Source: Umezawaea sp042738955
Lineage (GTDB): Bacteria > Actinomycetota > Actinomycetes > Mycobacteriales > Pseudonocardiaceae
DNA length: 64,000 nt
Direction of reading: 5' to 3'
Assembly: GCF_042738955.1 (NCBI RefSeq)
Contig: NZ_JBHYHC010000042.1
Location: 8,719-72,718, forward strand
Shown here piece by piece: positions 8,621 to 15,752 of the stretch (the stretch's first letter is position 1; each line of letters opens with the position of its first letter). The translations under genes were made by a program, and so were the position numbers. The notes under the pieces are model-generated. The model was not told the DNA's origin. It ran no database searches and worked only from the letters and a program-made list of their open reading frames with translations.

Positions 8621-8738
8621 GTGGCCGATTTTACTTGGGGATTTTGGCCTTAAAATTGGAGATCGGGCAGGGCTTTGGGGCACTGCCTTTTGGCCCGATC
8701 AAGGCCGAAATGAGGGGTCCCCAAGTCAAATCGGCCAC
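8621..8738. repeat. Long imperfect hairpin, MITE- or structured-RNA-like
   Basis: The outer arms 8621-8640 and 8719-8738 are 20 bases long and complementary except for one position. Inside them ATTTTGGCCTT (8641-8651) pairs with 8701-8711, and GATCGGGC (8661-8668) pairs with 8693-8700. The element is less GC-rich than its surroundings. It separates the type A and type B arrays. Confidence 0.7.
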
Positions 8739-8846
8739 ACCAACTACGGAAATCGCCCGGTGACCCCGCTGGAAGCAGCAGCCACTGGCCGACCCACGCT
8801 GAAACCCGCAGCCACCGAACCCCATCCGACATACCGCATTCGGCAG

Positions 8847-8856
8847 ACTGTATGCA
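8847..8856 (+). promoter_or_regulatory. ACTGTATGCA motif, second copy in repeat region
   Basis: Part of a roughly 55-nt module duplicated from 8237, including the CATTCG lead-in and the CTCGAAAGAG trailer. Here the trailer GAAAGAGGAGTG resembles a ribosome site next to a GTG at 8877, but the frame after it is short and low in complexity. Target unknown. Confidence 0.4.
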
Positions 8857-8960
8857 AAACCACCTCGAAAGAGGAGTGCCGCACAAGCGACTCCCGATCG
8901 ACAAACCGAAGCCCAAACCGAAACCGATCCAGGCGAAGAACCCGAATGCAGACCAGAGCG

Positions 8961-9770
8961 CCTTGGACTGGACCAGTTCGGACCGGACTGCCTGAGGCTG
9001 GGCGAGTTGGAACCGGACCGCTTGGGGCTTGGCCGATTGGAACCGGACCGCCCAGGGCTTGGCCGATTGGAACTGGACCGCCTTGGACCAGACCGGTTGG
9101 AACTGGACCGCCTGAGACCGGATCGGTTGGAACAGGACCGCCTGGGACCGAGCTCGTTAGAACTGAACCGCCTTGGGGCGAACCGGCTAGAGCCGAACTC
9201 TCTTGGATCGGGCCAGATGGAAACGGGCCGTCTTGGATCGGGACGGTTGGAACCGGACCGCCTTGGGTGGGGCCGGTTGGATTCGGGCTGCCTTGGACTG
9301 GCCGGTTAGAACCGGACCGCCTGAGACCGGATCGGTTGGAACAGGACCGCCTGGGACCGAGCTCGTTAGAACTGAACCGCCTTGGGGCGAACCGACTAGA
9401 ACCGAACTGCCTTGGATCGGGCCAGATGGAAACGGGCCGTCTTGGATCGGGACGGTTAGAACCGGACCGCCTGGGTCGGGCTGGTTGGATCCGGGCTGCC
9501 TTGGACCGGCCGGTTGGAAACGGGCCGCCTTGGATCAGGCCGGTCAGGACCGGACCGCCTGGGGTCGGACTGGTTGGAACCGGGCTGCCTTGGGCCGAGC
9601 CAGTTGGAAACGGCCGCCCCGAACCGGGCCGGCGCGGTCCGGACCGCCTTGGGTCCGGCCGCTCAGGATCGGGCCAGTCCAGGACCAGGCAAGTCCAGGT
9701 CCGGGCCACCCAGGACCGGACCTCCAGGACCGGACCTCCAGGACCGGGCCAGCCCGGTCCAACCCACCAC
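8961..9770 (+). repeat. 30-nt tandem repeat array, type B
   Basis: About 26 degenerate units of 29-31 nt of the form TTGGAACCGGACCGCCTTGG plus about ten variable bases. A higher-order duplication of about 209 bp is visible: the stretch beginning at 9111 recurs beginning at 9320, with high identity over at least 138 bases. The array degrades towards 9770, where units shorten to CCAGGACCGGACCT-like pieces. Confidence 0.8.
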
Positions 9771-9779
9771 GCTCAAACC

Positions 9780-10121
9780 TCAGTACACCGGCCCAGTGAA
9801 CTTCTCCCCAGGCCCAGCCCCCGGAGCGTCCTGCACCACGGAAGCCTCCCGGAACGCCCTCTGCACCGACTGCAACCCATCCCGCAACGGTCCGGCGTGC
9901 GGCCCCAGGTACTCCACCGACGCCGTGATCAACCCGGCCAGCGCCGTGATCAACCTCCGCGCCTCGTCCAGGTCCCTCCGCGGGCTCGTCGCCGGGTCCT
10001 CGTCGGCCAACCCCAGCCGTTCCGCGGCCGCCGACAGCAGCATCACCGCCGCCCGGCTGATCACCTCGATGCTCGGCACCTCGGACAGTTCACGCACGTC
10101 GCCTTCGGGCTCCTCGGTCAC
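9780..10121 (-). CDS. DUF1844 family protein
   Basis: A 113-residue protein with the DUF1844 pattern: SIEVISRAAVMLLSAAAERLGL followed by DLDEARRLITALAGLI and a C-terminal LRDGLQSVQRAFREAS. Genes of this family commonly sit divergently beside infC in actinobacteria. Function is unknown. The GTG start at 10121 was chosen because residues before it in the open frame are low-complexity and run into the infC promoter region. The protein looks soluble and helical. Confidence 0.8.
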   Translation of the reverse strand: MTEEPEGDVRELSEVPSIEVISRAAVMLLSAAAERLGLADEDPATSPRRDLDEARRLITALAGLITASVEYLGPHAGPLRDGLQSVQRAFREASVVQDAPGAGPGEKFTGPVY

Positions 10122-10166
10122 CCCGCCATTGTCGCAAGCCCCCCGACCGGGGCGCCGATTCGGGGG

Positions 10167-10189
10167 TTGACAACCGCGTCTGCTAGTCT
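10167..10189 (+). promoter_or_regulatory. Probable infC operon promoter
   Basis: TTGACA at 10167-10172 and the extended -10-like TGCTAGTCT at 10181-10189 are in the right place to start a leader of about 230 nt. The spacing to TAGTCT is only 11 bases, so either the real -10 is slightly further on (near TTTACG) or the extended -10 works alone. Confidence 0.4.
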
Positions 10190-10351
10190 TTACGGCGCGA
10201 CCAGCCCTCGTTCGTGCGAGGGCGGCAAGTGGAGCCCCGCTCCCACCCGCGCAGCCGTTCAGGCGGCCGGGTTCCGGTCCCCGCGGAAGGCCACCGTGCC
10301 GTTCCGCCCGACGCGTTCGCGCGTCGGTTGAGGGTGATCGGTCGGAGGCGG

Positions 10352-10388
10352 GCCCCGCACCAGCAATGGTGTCGGGGCTCTTGTTTTT
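10352..10388 (+). terminator. Intrinsic-terminator-like hairpin in the infC leader
   Basis: GCCCCGCACC and GGTGTCGGGGC form a stem around AGCAAT, followed by TCTTGTTTTT. It lies 28 bases upstream of the infC start, inside the presumed leader, so it looks like an attenuator rather than an end-of-gene terminator. Autoregulated leaders are known for infC-rpmI-rplT operons. Confidence 0.65.
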
Positions 10389-10416
10389 GGCGCACAACGA
10401 GTCTCAAAGGACGTGA

Positions 10417-11037
10417 ATGACAAGTCCCTCGAACCGAGGTGCTCCCGCCAGCACCGAGCCGCGCATCAACGACCGCATTCGGGTGCCGGAGGTCCGTCTC
10501 GTCGGGCCGAACGGCGAGCAGGTCGGGATCGTTCGCATCGAGGACGCGCTCCGACTCGCCCAGGAAGCGGATCTGGACCTCGTCGAGGTCGCCGCGCAGG
10601 CTCGGCCGCCGGTCTGCAAGCTCATGGACTACGGCAAGTTCAAGTACGAGAGCGCGCAGAAGGCCCGTGAGTCACGCCGCAACCAGCAGCTGACGGTCAT
10701 CAAGGAGCAGAAGCTCCGACCGAAGATCGACCCGCACGACTACCAGACGAAGAAGGGCCACGTGGCCCGGTTCCTGTCCGGTGGTAACAAGGTCAAGGTG
10801 ACCATCATGTTCCGCGGTCGCGAGCAGTCGCGTCCCGAGCTGGGTTACCGGTTGCTGCAGAAGCTGGCGGAGGACGTCGCCGAGCTGGGCTTCGTCGAGT
10901 CCAACCCGAAGCAGGACGGCCGCAACATGATCATGGTGTTGGCGCCGCACAAGACCACGAAGACGCGCCCGCTGAAGCCGGACTACGGCGACGGCGTCGA
11001 CGTAGCCGCCGAAGAGGACGCGTCAGCACAGAGCTGA
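10417..11037 (+). CDS. infC: Translation initiation factor IF-3
   Basis: A 206-residue IF-3, which prevents premature 30S-50S joining and checks initiator tRNA and start codon. The N-domain contains NDRIRVPEVRLVGPNGEQVG and the linker and C-domain contain RPKIDPHDYQTKKGHVARFL. A C-terminal acidic tail extends beyond the usual length of about 180, as in other actinobacteria. The start is a plain ATG at 10417 preceded by AAAGGA. This differs from the AUU start used for autoregulation in E. coli. First gene of infC-rpmI-rplT-trmH. Confidence 0.97.
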   Translation: MTSPSNRGAPASTEPRINDRIRVPEVRLVGPNGEQVGIVRIEDALRLAQEADLDLVEVAAQARPPVCKLMDYGKFKYESAQKARESRRNQQLTVIKEQKLRPKIDPHDYQTKKGHVARFLSGGNKVKVTIMFRGREQSRPELGYRLLQKLAEDVAELGFVESNPKQDGRNMIMVLAPHKTTKTRPLKPDYGDGVDVAAEEDASAQS

Positions 11038-11102
11038 TCTGCGGTCCGCCGCAGGAAAGCATTGCCGCCCCATCCCGGTGGCAGCACGAGACGAGGACGG
11101 AA

Positions 11103-11297
11103 ATGCCGAAGCAGAAGACTCACAAGGGGACCTCCAAGCGGATCCGGGTCACCGGCAGCGGCAAGCTGCTCCGCGAGAAGGCGGGCAAGCGCCACCTCCT
11201 GGAGAAGAAGTCGAGCAAGCTGACCCGTCGCCTCAGCGGCACGGTCGAGGTCGCGAAGAACGACGTGCCTCGCCTGAAGAGGCTGCTCGGCATCTGA
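11103..11297 (+). CDS. rpmI: 50S ribosomal protein L35
   Basis: A 64-residue, highly basic protein starting MPKQKTHKGTSKRIRVTGSG, the classic L35 N-terminus, and ending in VPRLKRLLGI. It is a structural component of the large ribosomal subunit. It sits 65 bases downstream of infC and 76 bases upstream of rplT in the conserved order. Confidence 0.98.
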   Translation: MPKQKTHKGTSKRIRVTGSGKLLREKAGKRHLLEKKSSKLTRRLSGTVEVAKNDVPRLKRLLGI

Positions 11298-11373
11298 GCC
11301 CTGCTCCGCCCCCCTTTGCACACCGGGGCCTCGGCGCCACCCGCCGGGCCCCACGAGATCGACAGGATGAACA

Positions 11374-11766
11374 GTGGCACGCGTCAAAAGGGCCGTGAAC
11401 GCCCACAAGAAGCGCCGTACCACCCTTGAGCTCGCCAGCGGCTACCGCGGCCAGCGCTCGAGGCTGTACCGCAAGGCCAAGGAGCAGGTGCTCCACTCGC
11501 TCTCCTACGCGTACCGGGACCGCCGGGCGCGCAAGGGCGACTTCCGCAAGCTGTGGATCCAGCGCATCAACGCCGCGGTCCGCGCGAACGGCATGACGTA
11601 CAACCGCTTCATCCAGGGTCTGCGCCTGGCCGAGATCGAGGTCGACCGCAAGATCCTCGCCGAGCTCGCCGTGAGCGACCCGGCCGCGTTCTCCGCGATC
11701 GTCGAGCTGGCCAAGCTGGCCATGCCCGAAGACGTGAACGCGCCGCTGGCCGAGGACAAGGCCTGA
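11374..11766 (+). CDS. rplT: 50S ribosomal protein L20
   Basis: A 130-residue L20, needed for early 50S assembly through binding 23S rRNA. The N-terminus MARVKRAVNAHKKRRTTLEL and the RLYRKAKEQVLHSLSYAYRD segment are diagnostic. The start is GTG at 11374. The C-terminus carries a short acidic extension. Its TGA overlaps a CTG that appears to start trmH, suggesting translational coupling. Confidence 0.98.
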   Translation: MARVKRAVNAHKKRRTTLELASGYRGQRSRLYRKAKEQVLHSLSYAYRDRRARKGDFRKLWIQRINAAVRANGMTYNRFIQGLRLAEIEVDRKILAELAVSDPAAFSAIVELAKLAMPEDVNAPLAEDKA

Positions 11767-12617
11767 GCGACCACACTCGCGCACAACGACCCGAGGCCGC
11801 TCCGTTCACCGAACGGACACCTCGGGTCGTTGCTGCTCGGAGGCTGACCCGCCGTCCGGGCAGGGATCGCGCCGAACAGTTCCTCGCCGAGGGCGCGCAA
11901 GCCGTCCGCGAGGCCCTCGCTTGGTCCGCCGCCGGCCGGGGTCGGGTCCACGAGCTGTTCGTGACCGACACCGCCGCCGACCGCAACCCGTCGATCCTGC
12001 GCACCGCGCACGACGACGGCGTGCGGGTCACCTCGGTCACGGACAAGGCCGCCGCCGGTCTCTCGGAAACCGTGACGCCGCAAGGCATCATCGCGGTGTG
12101 CGACCCGGTCGACGTTCCGTTGGCCGACGCCCTGCGCGGTTCGCCGCGCTTGGTCGCCGTGCTGCACGGCGTCACCGATCCGGGCAACGCGGGCACGGTC
12201 GTGCGCGTCGCCGACGCGGCGGGCGCGGACGCCGTGGTCTTCGCGGGCGACACCGTCGACCCGCACAACGGCAAGTGCGTGCGCGCGTCCACCGGCAGCG
12301 TCTTCCACCTGCCGATCAGCCGCGTCCGCGACGCCGACGAGGTCTTCGAAGCCTGCCGCACGGCGGGTCTCGCGCTCGTGGCGGCCGACGGCTACGCGAC
12401 GGACGACCTCGACACCGCGGACCAGCGCGGCGACCTCGGCCACCCCACGGCGTGGGTGTTCGGCAGCGAGGCGCACGGTCTGCCGGACGCCGTGGTGGCG
12501 AGCCTGGACACGTCGTTGAAGGTGCCGATCTACGGTGCCGCGGAGAGCCTCAACCTCGCGACCGCCGCCGCCGTCTGCCTCTACGCCTCGGCGCGGGCGT
12601 TGCGGCACAAGGGTTAA
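11763..12617 (+). CDS. TrmH/SpoU-family RNA 2'-O-methyltransferase
   Basis: A 284-residue SPOUT methyltransferase with the three motifs of the family: DPGNAGTVVRVADAAGAD (near residue 140), VFGSEAHGL (near 236) and VPIYGAAESLNLATAAAVCL (near 258). It would methylate ribose 2'-OH in rRNA or tRNA using SAM. The N-terminal domain is the SpoU substrate-binding fold. No ATG, GTG or TTG exists in a sensible place, and the conserved-looking N-terminus RVVAARRLTRRPGRDRAEQF lies downstream of a CTG at 11763 overlapping the rplT stop, so CTG is the probable start. The final TAA overlaps the stop of the opposite lipoprotein gene. Confidence 0.85.
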   Translation: MSDHTRAQRPEAAPFTERTPRVVAARRLTRRPGRDRAEQFLAEGAQAVREALAWSAAGRGRVHELFVTDTAADRNPSILRTAHDDGVRVTSVTDKAAAGLSETVTPQGIIAVCDPVDVPLADALRGSPRLVAVLHGVTDPGNAGTVVRVADAAGADAVVFAGDTVDPHNGKCVRASTGSVFHLPISRVRDADEVFEACRTAGLALVAADGYATDDLDTADQRGDLGHPTAWVFGSEAHGLPDAVVASLDTSLKVPIYGAAESLNLATAAAVCLYASARALRHKG

Positions 12618-12943
12618 CCCGGCCAGCCGGTCCCGCCCGACGGCTTGGGCAACGCCTCGATCCGAACGCACGCCGCGCGGGCTTCGGCGTCGGCGGGACC
12701 GGTGAGCGCCTCGAGCTTCGTCAGCTCCTCGAACTCCGCGCCGGTCAGCCCCATCTCCTGGTAGTCCAGCCCGCTCGCGTCGGGCGACGTCCGGATCCGC
12801 TCCAGCCAGTACAGGAGCCGATCGGCGCACTGGGCGGCGGGATCGCGCGTCGAGACCACTGTGGACGGTGCGGCGGTCGGGGGAGCGGGCGAGCCGCACG
12901 CCGCCAGCCCGAGCAGCAGAGCCGCCGCCACCGCCCGCCGCAC
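12614..12943 (-). CDS. Small lipoprotein of unknown function
   Basis: A 109-residue protein with a lipoprotein signal: MRRAVAAALLLGLAACGS, lipobox LAAC with Cys16. The mature part is about 93 residues, acidic, and contains a helical stretch LLYWLERIRTSPDASGLDYQ. I see no known domain. It follows the TPR protein gene by one base and may be co-transcribed with the HSP90-TPR pair. Its stop overlaps the trmH stop in GGGTTAACCC, a convergent arrangement. Confidence 0.7.
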   Translation of the reverse strand: MRRAVAAALLLGLAACGSPAPPTAAPSTVVSTRDPAAQCADRLLYWLERIRTSPDASGLDYQEMGLTGAEFEELTKLEALTGPADAEARAACVRIEALPKPSGGTGWPG

Positions 12944-12944
12944 G

Positions 12945-15752
12945 TCAGCCCTCCAGCCGCGAGGTCAACGCCCGCACCAGCGGATCGGTGCCGCTCGGCC
13001 GGTCCAGCTCGGTCAGCGCGTCCTCCAGCACCGACACGACCTCGGCCACGACCTCGCTCGGCGTCCCGTCGTCGAGCAGCGCCGCCGCCCGCCGCGCCGC
13101 GGTCTCCGCCGCGGCCGCGTCACCGGAGCGCAGCCGGAACCGCCCGCCGCGCGCGACCAGGAACGCCTGCCAGCCCACGTCCTCCAGCTCGATCGCGGCC
13201 TGCTCGGCGAGGGCGTTCTGCTCGATCGCCAGCCCGAACTCGCCCGCGTGCGCGTGCAGGAACGCCCGGATCGCGGCGATCCGGGCGGTCACGTGCGTGC
13301 GCGCCCCGTCCTCCTCGACGTCCGGCAGCAGGTTCTCGGCGCGCACCAGCGCGGCCAGTCCCTCGGTGGATTCGGTGGCGGGCAACACGTTCGCGGCCTC
13401 GACCCACGACCCGGCGGCCTCGCCGGCTTGGTCGATCAGCTCCCAGCACTCCGCCGCTTCCGCGTAGGTGCGGGACGACTCGACGAGCTGGTCGAGCCTG
13501 CGGCGGGCGTTGGCCAGCGCGTCCAGCGCGACCGCGCGCTGCCAGTGCTCGTCCTCGGCGATGTGCTCCAGCGCGGTCGTCAGGTGTCGCAGCGCGGCCT
13601 GGTTCTCGCCGAGCTGCGCGCACGTCTGGCCGAGCCGGAACCGCACCTGGAGCCCGAGTTCGGCCTCGGCGCGCGCGGACTGCACGAGCCGCAGCGCCTC
13701 CTCCAGGGTCTCCGCGGCCTCGACGAGCCTGCCGGTCTTGAGGTAGCCGCCGCTCAGCGAGTAGCACGCCTGCGCGGTGTGCGCCTCGCCGCCGAACTCG
13801 CGGCACGCGGCCACGGCCTCGCGCAGCTCGCCGAGGTGCGTCGCCTCCAGGCCGAGTTCCTCCACGGTGATCGCCCGCAGCCGTTGCGCCTCCGCGCGCC
13901 ACCGCCCCGGATACCCGGCGGACCGGGCGACGAGGACCTCGGCGGTGCGCATCGCCGCTTCCCCCTTGCCCAGCACGGTTTCCAGCCGCAGCTTGATCCG
14001 CAGCCCGTCGAACCGCACGCTCTCCGGCACCTCGTCGGCCAGCACGGTCGTGACCGCGTCCAGCGAGAGGTCAAGGTCCTGCTTGCGGGCCAGGTGCTCC
14101 GCGCTGTCGATCCGCACCCTGGCCAGCAGTTCCGGGGCGTCGTCGAACGCCTGCGAGTACGCCTCGGCGATCAGCGCCTCGGCGGACTGGTGGTCGTGCG
14201 CGTGGTCCAGCAGTTCCGCCAGCACGAGCCGCACGAGCACGGCGGTGAACGCCGTGCCGTCGCGGTCCGCCTCGGCCAGGCACTCCCGCGCCACGGCGGT
14301 GCTCGCGGCCAGCCCGTCCTCGGGCAGCCGCCACACCGCGAGCCGGGCCCGGTAGCGGGTGGCCAGGTCCGCCTCGCCCACCTCGTCGAGCTGGTCGACG
14401 ACGTCGGCGAACCCGTCCAGCAGCTGCTCGCGCGGGATGCGGGAGGCGTTGGCGGTCAACCGCTTCGCCATCAGCTGCGCGGCGAGCGCGTCCGGCAGCA
14501 GCGCGTCCATGTCCGCGGGCAGCGACCGCAGCAGCCTGCTGCCGGTGACGAAGTCGCCCGCGTCGAACGCGGCGTTCGCCCGCACCGCCAGCTCGACCGG
14601 GTCCGCCCCGAGGTCGGCCTCCTCCGGCTCCTCCACGAGTTCCGCGGGCGTGAGCACCGGGACGGCCAGCGGCACGTGCGCGGAATCGGGGCGCAGCAAC
14701 GTCTCCCGCACCCGGTCGCTCACGGCGCTGGTCCCGTTGCGCTCGTCGAACCGCTTCGCCCACGACAGCGCGGACGCCTCCAGCTCGGCCCGCAGCTCCG
14801 GCGCGGTGCTGGTGCGGGTCGTGACGCCGTCCGGTTGCGGCACCTCGAACCCGACGTGGTCCTCGACCCGGCTGAGCAGCAGCGCGGCCGACGCGGCGAA
14901 GTCCATCGCCTCGGCCGGGCTGGTGGAGCTCCGCACCCGGTGGAGTTGCCCGGAGAGCAACTCCACGCCGCGGGCGACGTGGCCCGAGGTGGCGCAGAAC
15001 TCCAGGTGCGCGTTGAGGTACGTCGACAGCGGGTCGTCCTTGACCAGCCTGCACGACACCAGGTGCGCGTTGCTCGCCCGCTCGTGGTCGCCCAGCGCGA
15101 CGAACGCGGGCAGCAGCGCCGTGAGGATGCCCTGCGGCTGCGTCGAGCACGTGGAGTCCTGGCGCAGCACGGGTTCCGCGAGCGCCACGGCCTCGGCGTG
15201 CCGCCCGAGCCGGGTCAGGTGCGACGCCTGGTCCTCGACGACGCACGCCTCGCAGTCGCTCATCGGACCGCGGTCGAGCGCCAGGAACCGGGTCAGGTGC
15301 TCCCGGTACGCCTCGTCGTCGCCGACGTGCAGCGCCAGGGTCGCGCGCACGCCGTGCACCGGCTGCTGCGAGAACCCGTGCTTGCGGTAGCGGTCCGCGA
15401 ACTGCTCCACCACGGCGTTGAGCTGCGCGAGGCTGAACCTCGGGTCACGGCGCAGGCCGTTCGCGATCCACTTGTGGCACCAGTCGAACGTGTGCGACTC
15501 CCAGCGCCCGAAGTCCTCCGCCCCGCGCTTCTCCGCGGCGGTGCACCACGCGAACGGTGCGAGCATCAGGTCGTAGCGGCCGAGGTCGTAGCAGGAGCGG
15601 ATCAGCGCCACCCGGCACGACACGGCCAACTGCTGGTGGTCCGCCGCGTCCGCGGCCCGCGCCGCGCGTTCGAGCGCCTCGTGGCGCGGCATGCCCGGCG
15701 GCAGGTGGTAGGCCTCGGTGAACTGCTCCTCGGCGGCGAGCTTGTCGGTCAA
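12945..15752 (-). CDS. Large TPR-repeat protein paired with HSP90-like protein
   Basis: A 935-residue soluble protein made almost wholly of amphipathic helix pairs. Many have the TPR pattern of small residues, for example ELGLQVRFRLGQTCAQLGEN, QAALRHLTTALEHI and RTYAEAAECWELIDQAGEA. No catalytic motif is seen. The TTG start at 15752 overlaps the TGA of the HSP90-like gene (TTGA), so the two are translationally coupled. The open frame continues upstream but that part is a shadow of the chaperone gene. TPR proteins are standard HSP90 co-chaperones, so a client or partner adaptor role is likely. The exact function is unknown. Confidence 0.75.
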   Translation of the reverse strand: MTDKLAAEEQFTEAYHLPPGMPRHEALERAARAADAADHQQLAVSCRVALIRSCYDLGRYDLMLAPFAWCTAAEKRGAEDFGRWESHTFDWCHKWIANGLRRDPRFSLAQLNAVVEQFADRYRKHGFSQQPVHGVRATLALHVGDDEAYREHLTRFLALDRGPMSDCEACVVEDQASHLTRLGRHAEAVALAEPVLRQDSTCSTQPQGILTALLPAFVALGDHERASNAHLVSCRLVKDDPLSTYLNAHLEFCATSGHVARGVELLSGQLHRVRSSTSPAEAMDFAASAALLLSRVEDHVGFEVPQPDGVTTRTSTAPELRAELEASALSWAKRFDERNGTSAVSDRVRETLLRPDSAHVPLAVPVLTPAELVEEPEEADLGADPVELAVRANAAFDAGDFVTGSRLLRSLPADMDALLPDALAAQLMAKRLTANASRIPREQLLDGFADVVDQLDEVGEADLATRYRARLAVWRLPEDGLAASTAVARECLAEADRDGTAFTAVLVRLVLAELLDHAHDHQSAEALIAEAYSQAFDDAPELLARVRIDSAEHLARKQDLDLSLDAVTTVLADEVPESVRFDGLRIKLRLETVLGKGEAAMRTAEVLVARSAGYPGRWRAEAQRLRAITVEELGLEATHLGELREAVAACREFGGEAHTAQACYSLSGGYLKTGRLVEAAETLEEALRLVQSARAEAELGLQVRFRLGQTCAQLGENQAALRHLTTALEHIAEDEHWQRAVALDALANARRRLDQLVESSRTYAEAAECWELIDQAGEAAGSWVEAANVLPATESTEGLAALVRAENLLPDVEEDGARTHVTARIAAIRAFLHAHAGEFGLAIEQNALAEQAAIELEDVGWQAFLVARGGRFRLRSGDAAAAETAARRAAALLDDGTPSEVVAEVVSVLEDALTELDRPSGTDPLVRALTSRLEG

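Larger units (their letters stand above)
8223..9779. other. Gene-poor repeat region, overview
   Basis: About 1.55 kb without a convincing gene. It holds two copies of a promoter-like module (8237 and 8837), a 30-nt tandem array (8370-8607), a long imperfect hairpin (8621-8738) and a second 30-nt array (8961-9770). Long frames are open on both strands, including a minus-strand frame at 8744-9709 with a Gly-Pro-Val-Pro decapeptide pattern. They have no clear ribosome site, and several units are 29 nt, which breaks the plus-strand frame. I do not call a protein here. Confidence 0.6.

Noticed and set aside
8744..9709. 321-residue Gly/Pro-rich repeat protein on the minus strand
   Set aside because: No ribosome site, frames are open on both strands, and unit lengths of 29-31 nt argue for minisatellite DNA. 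Kept only as part of the repeat finding.
8370..9770. CRISPR array
   Set aside because: Units are contiguous and degenerate with no unique spacers between identical repeats, and no cas genes are present.
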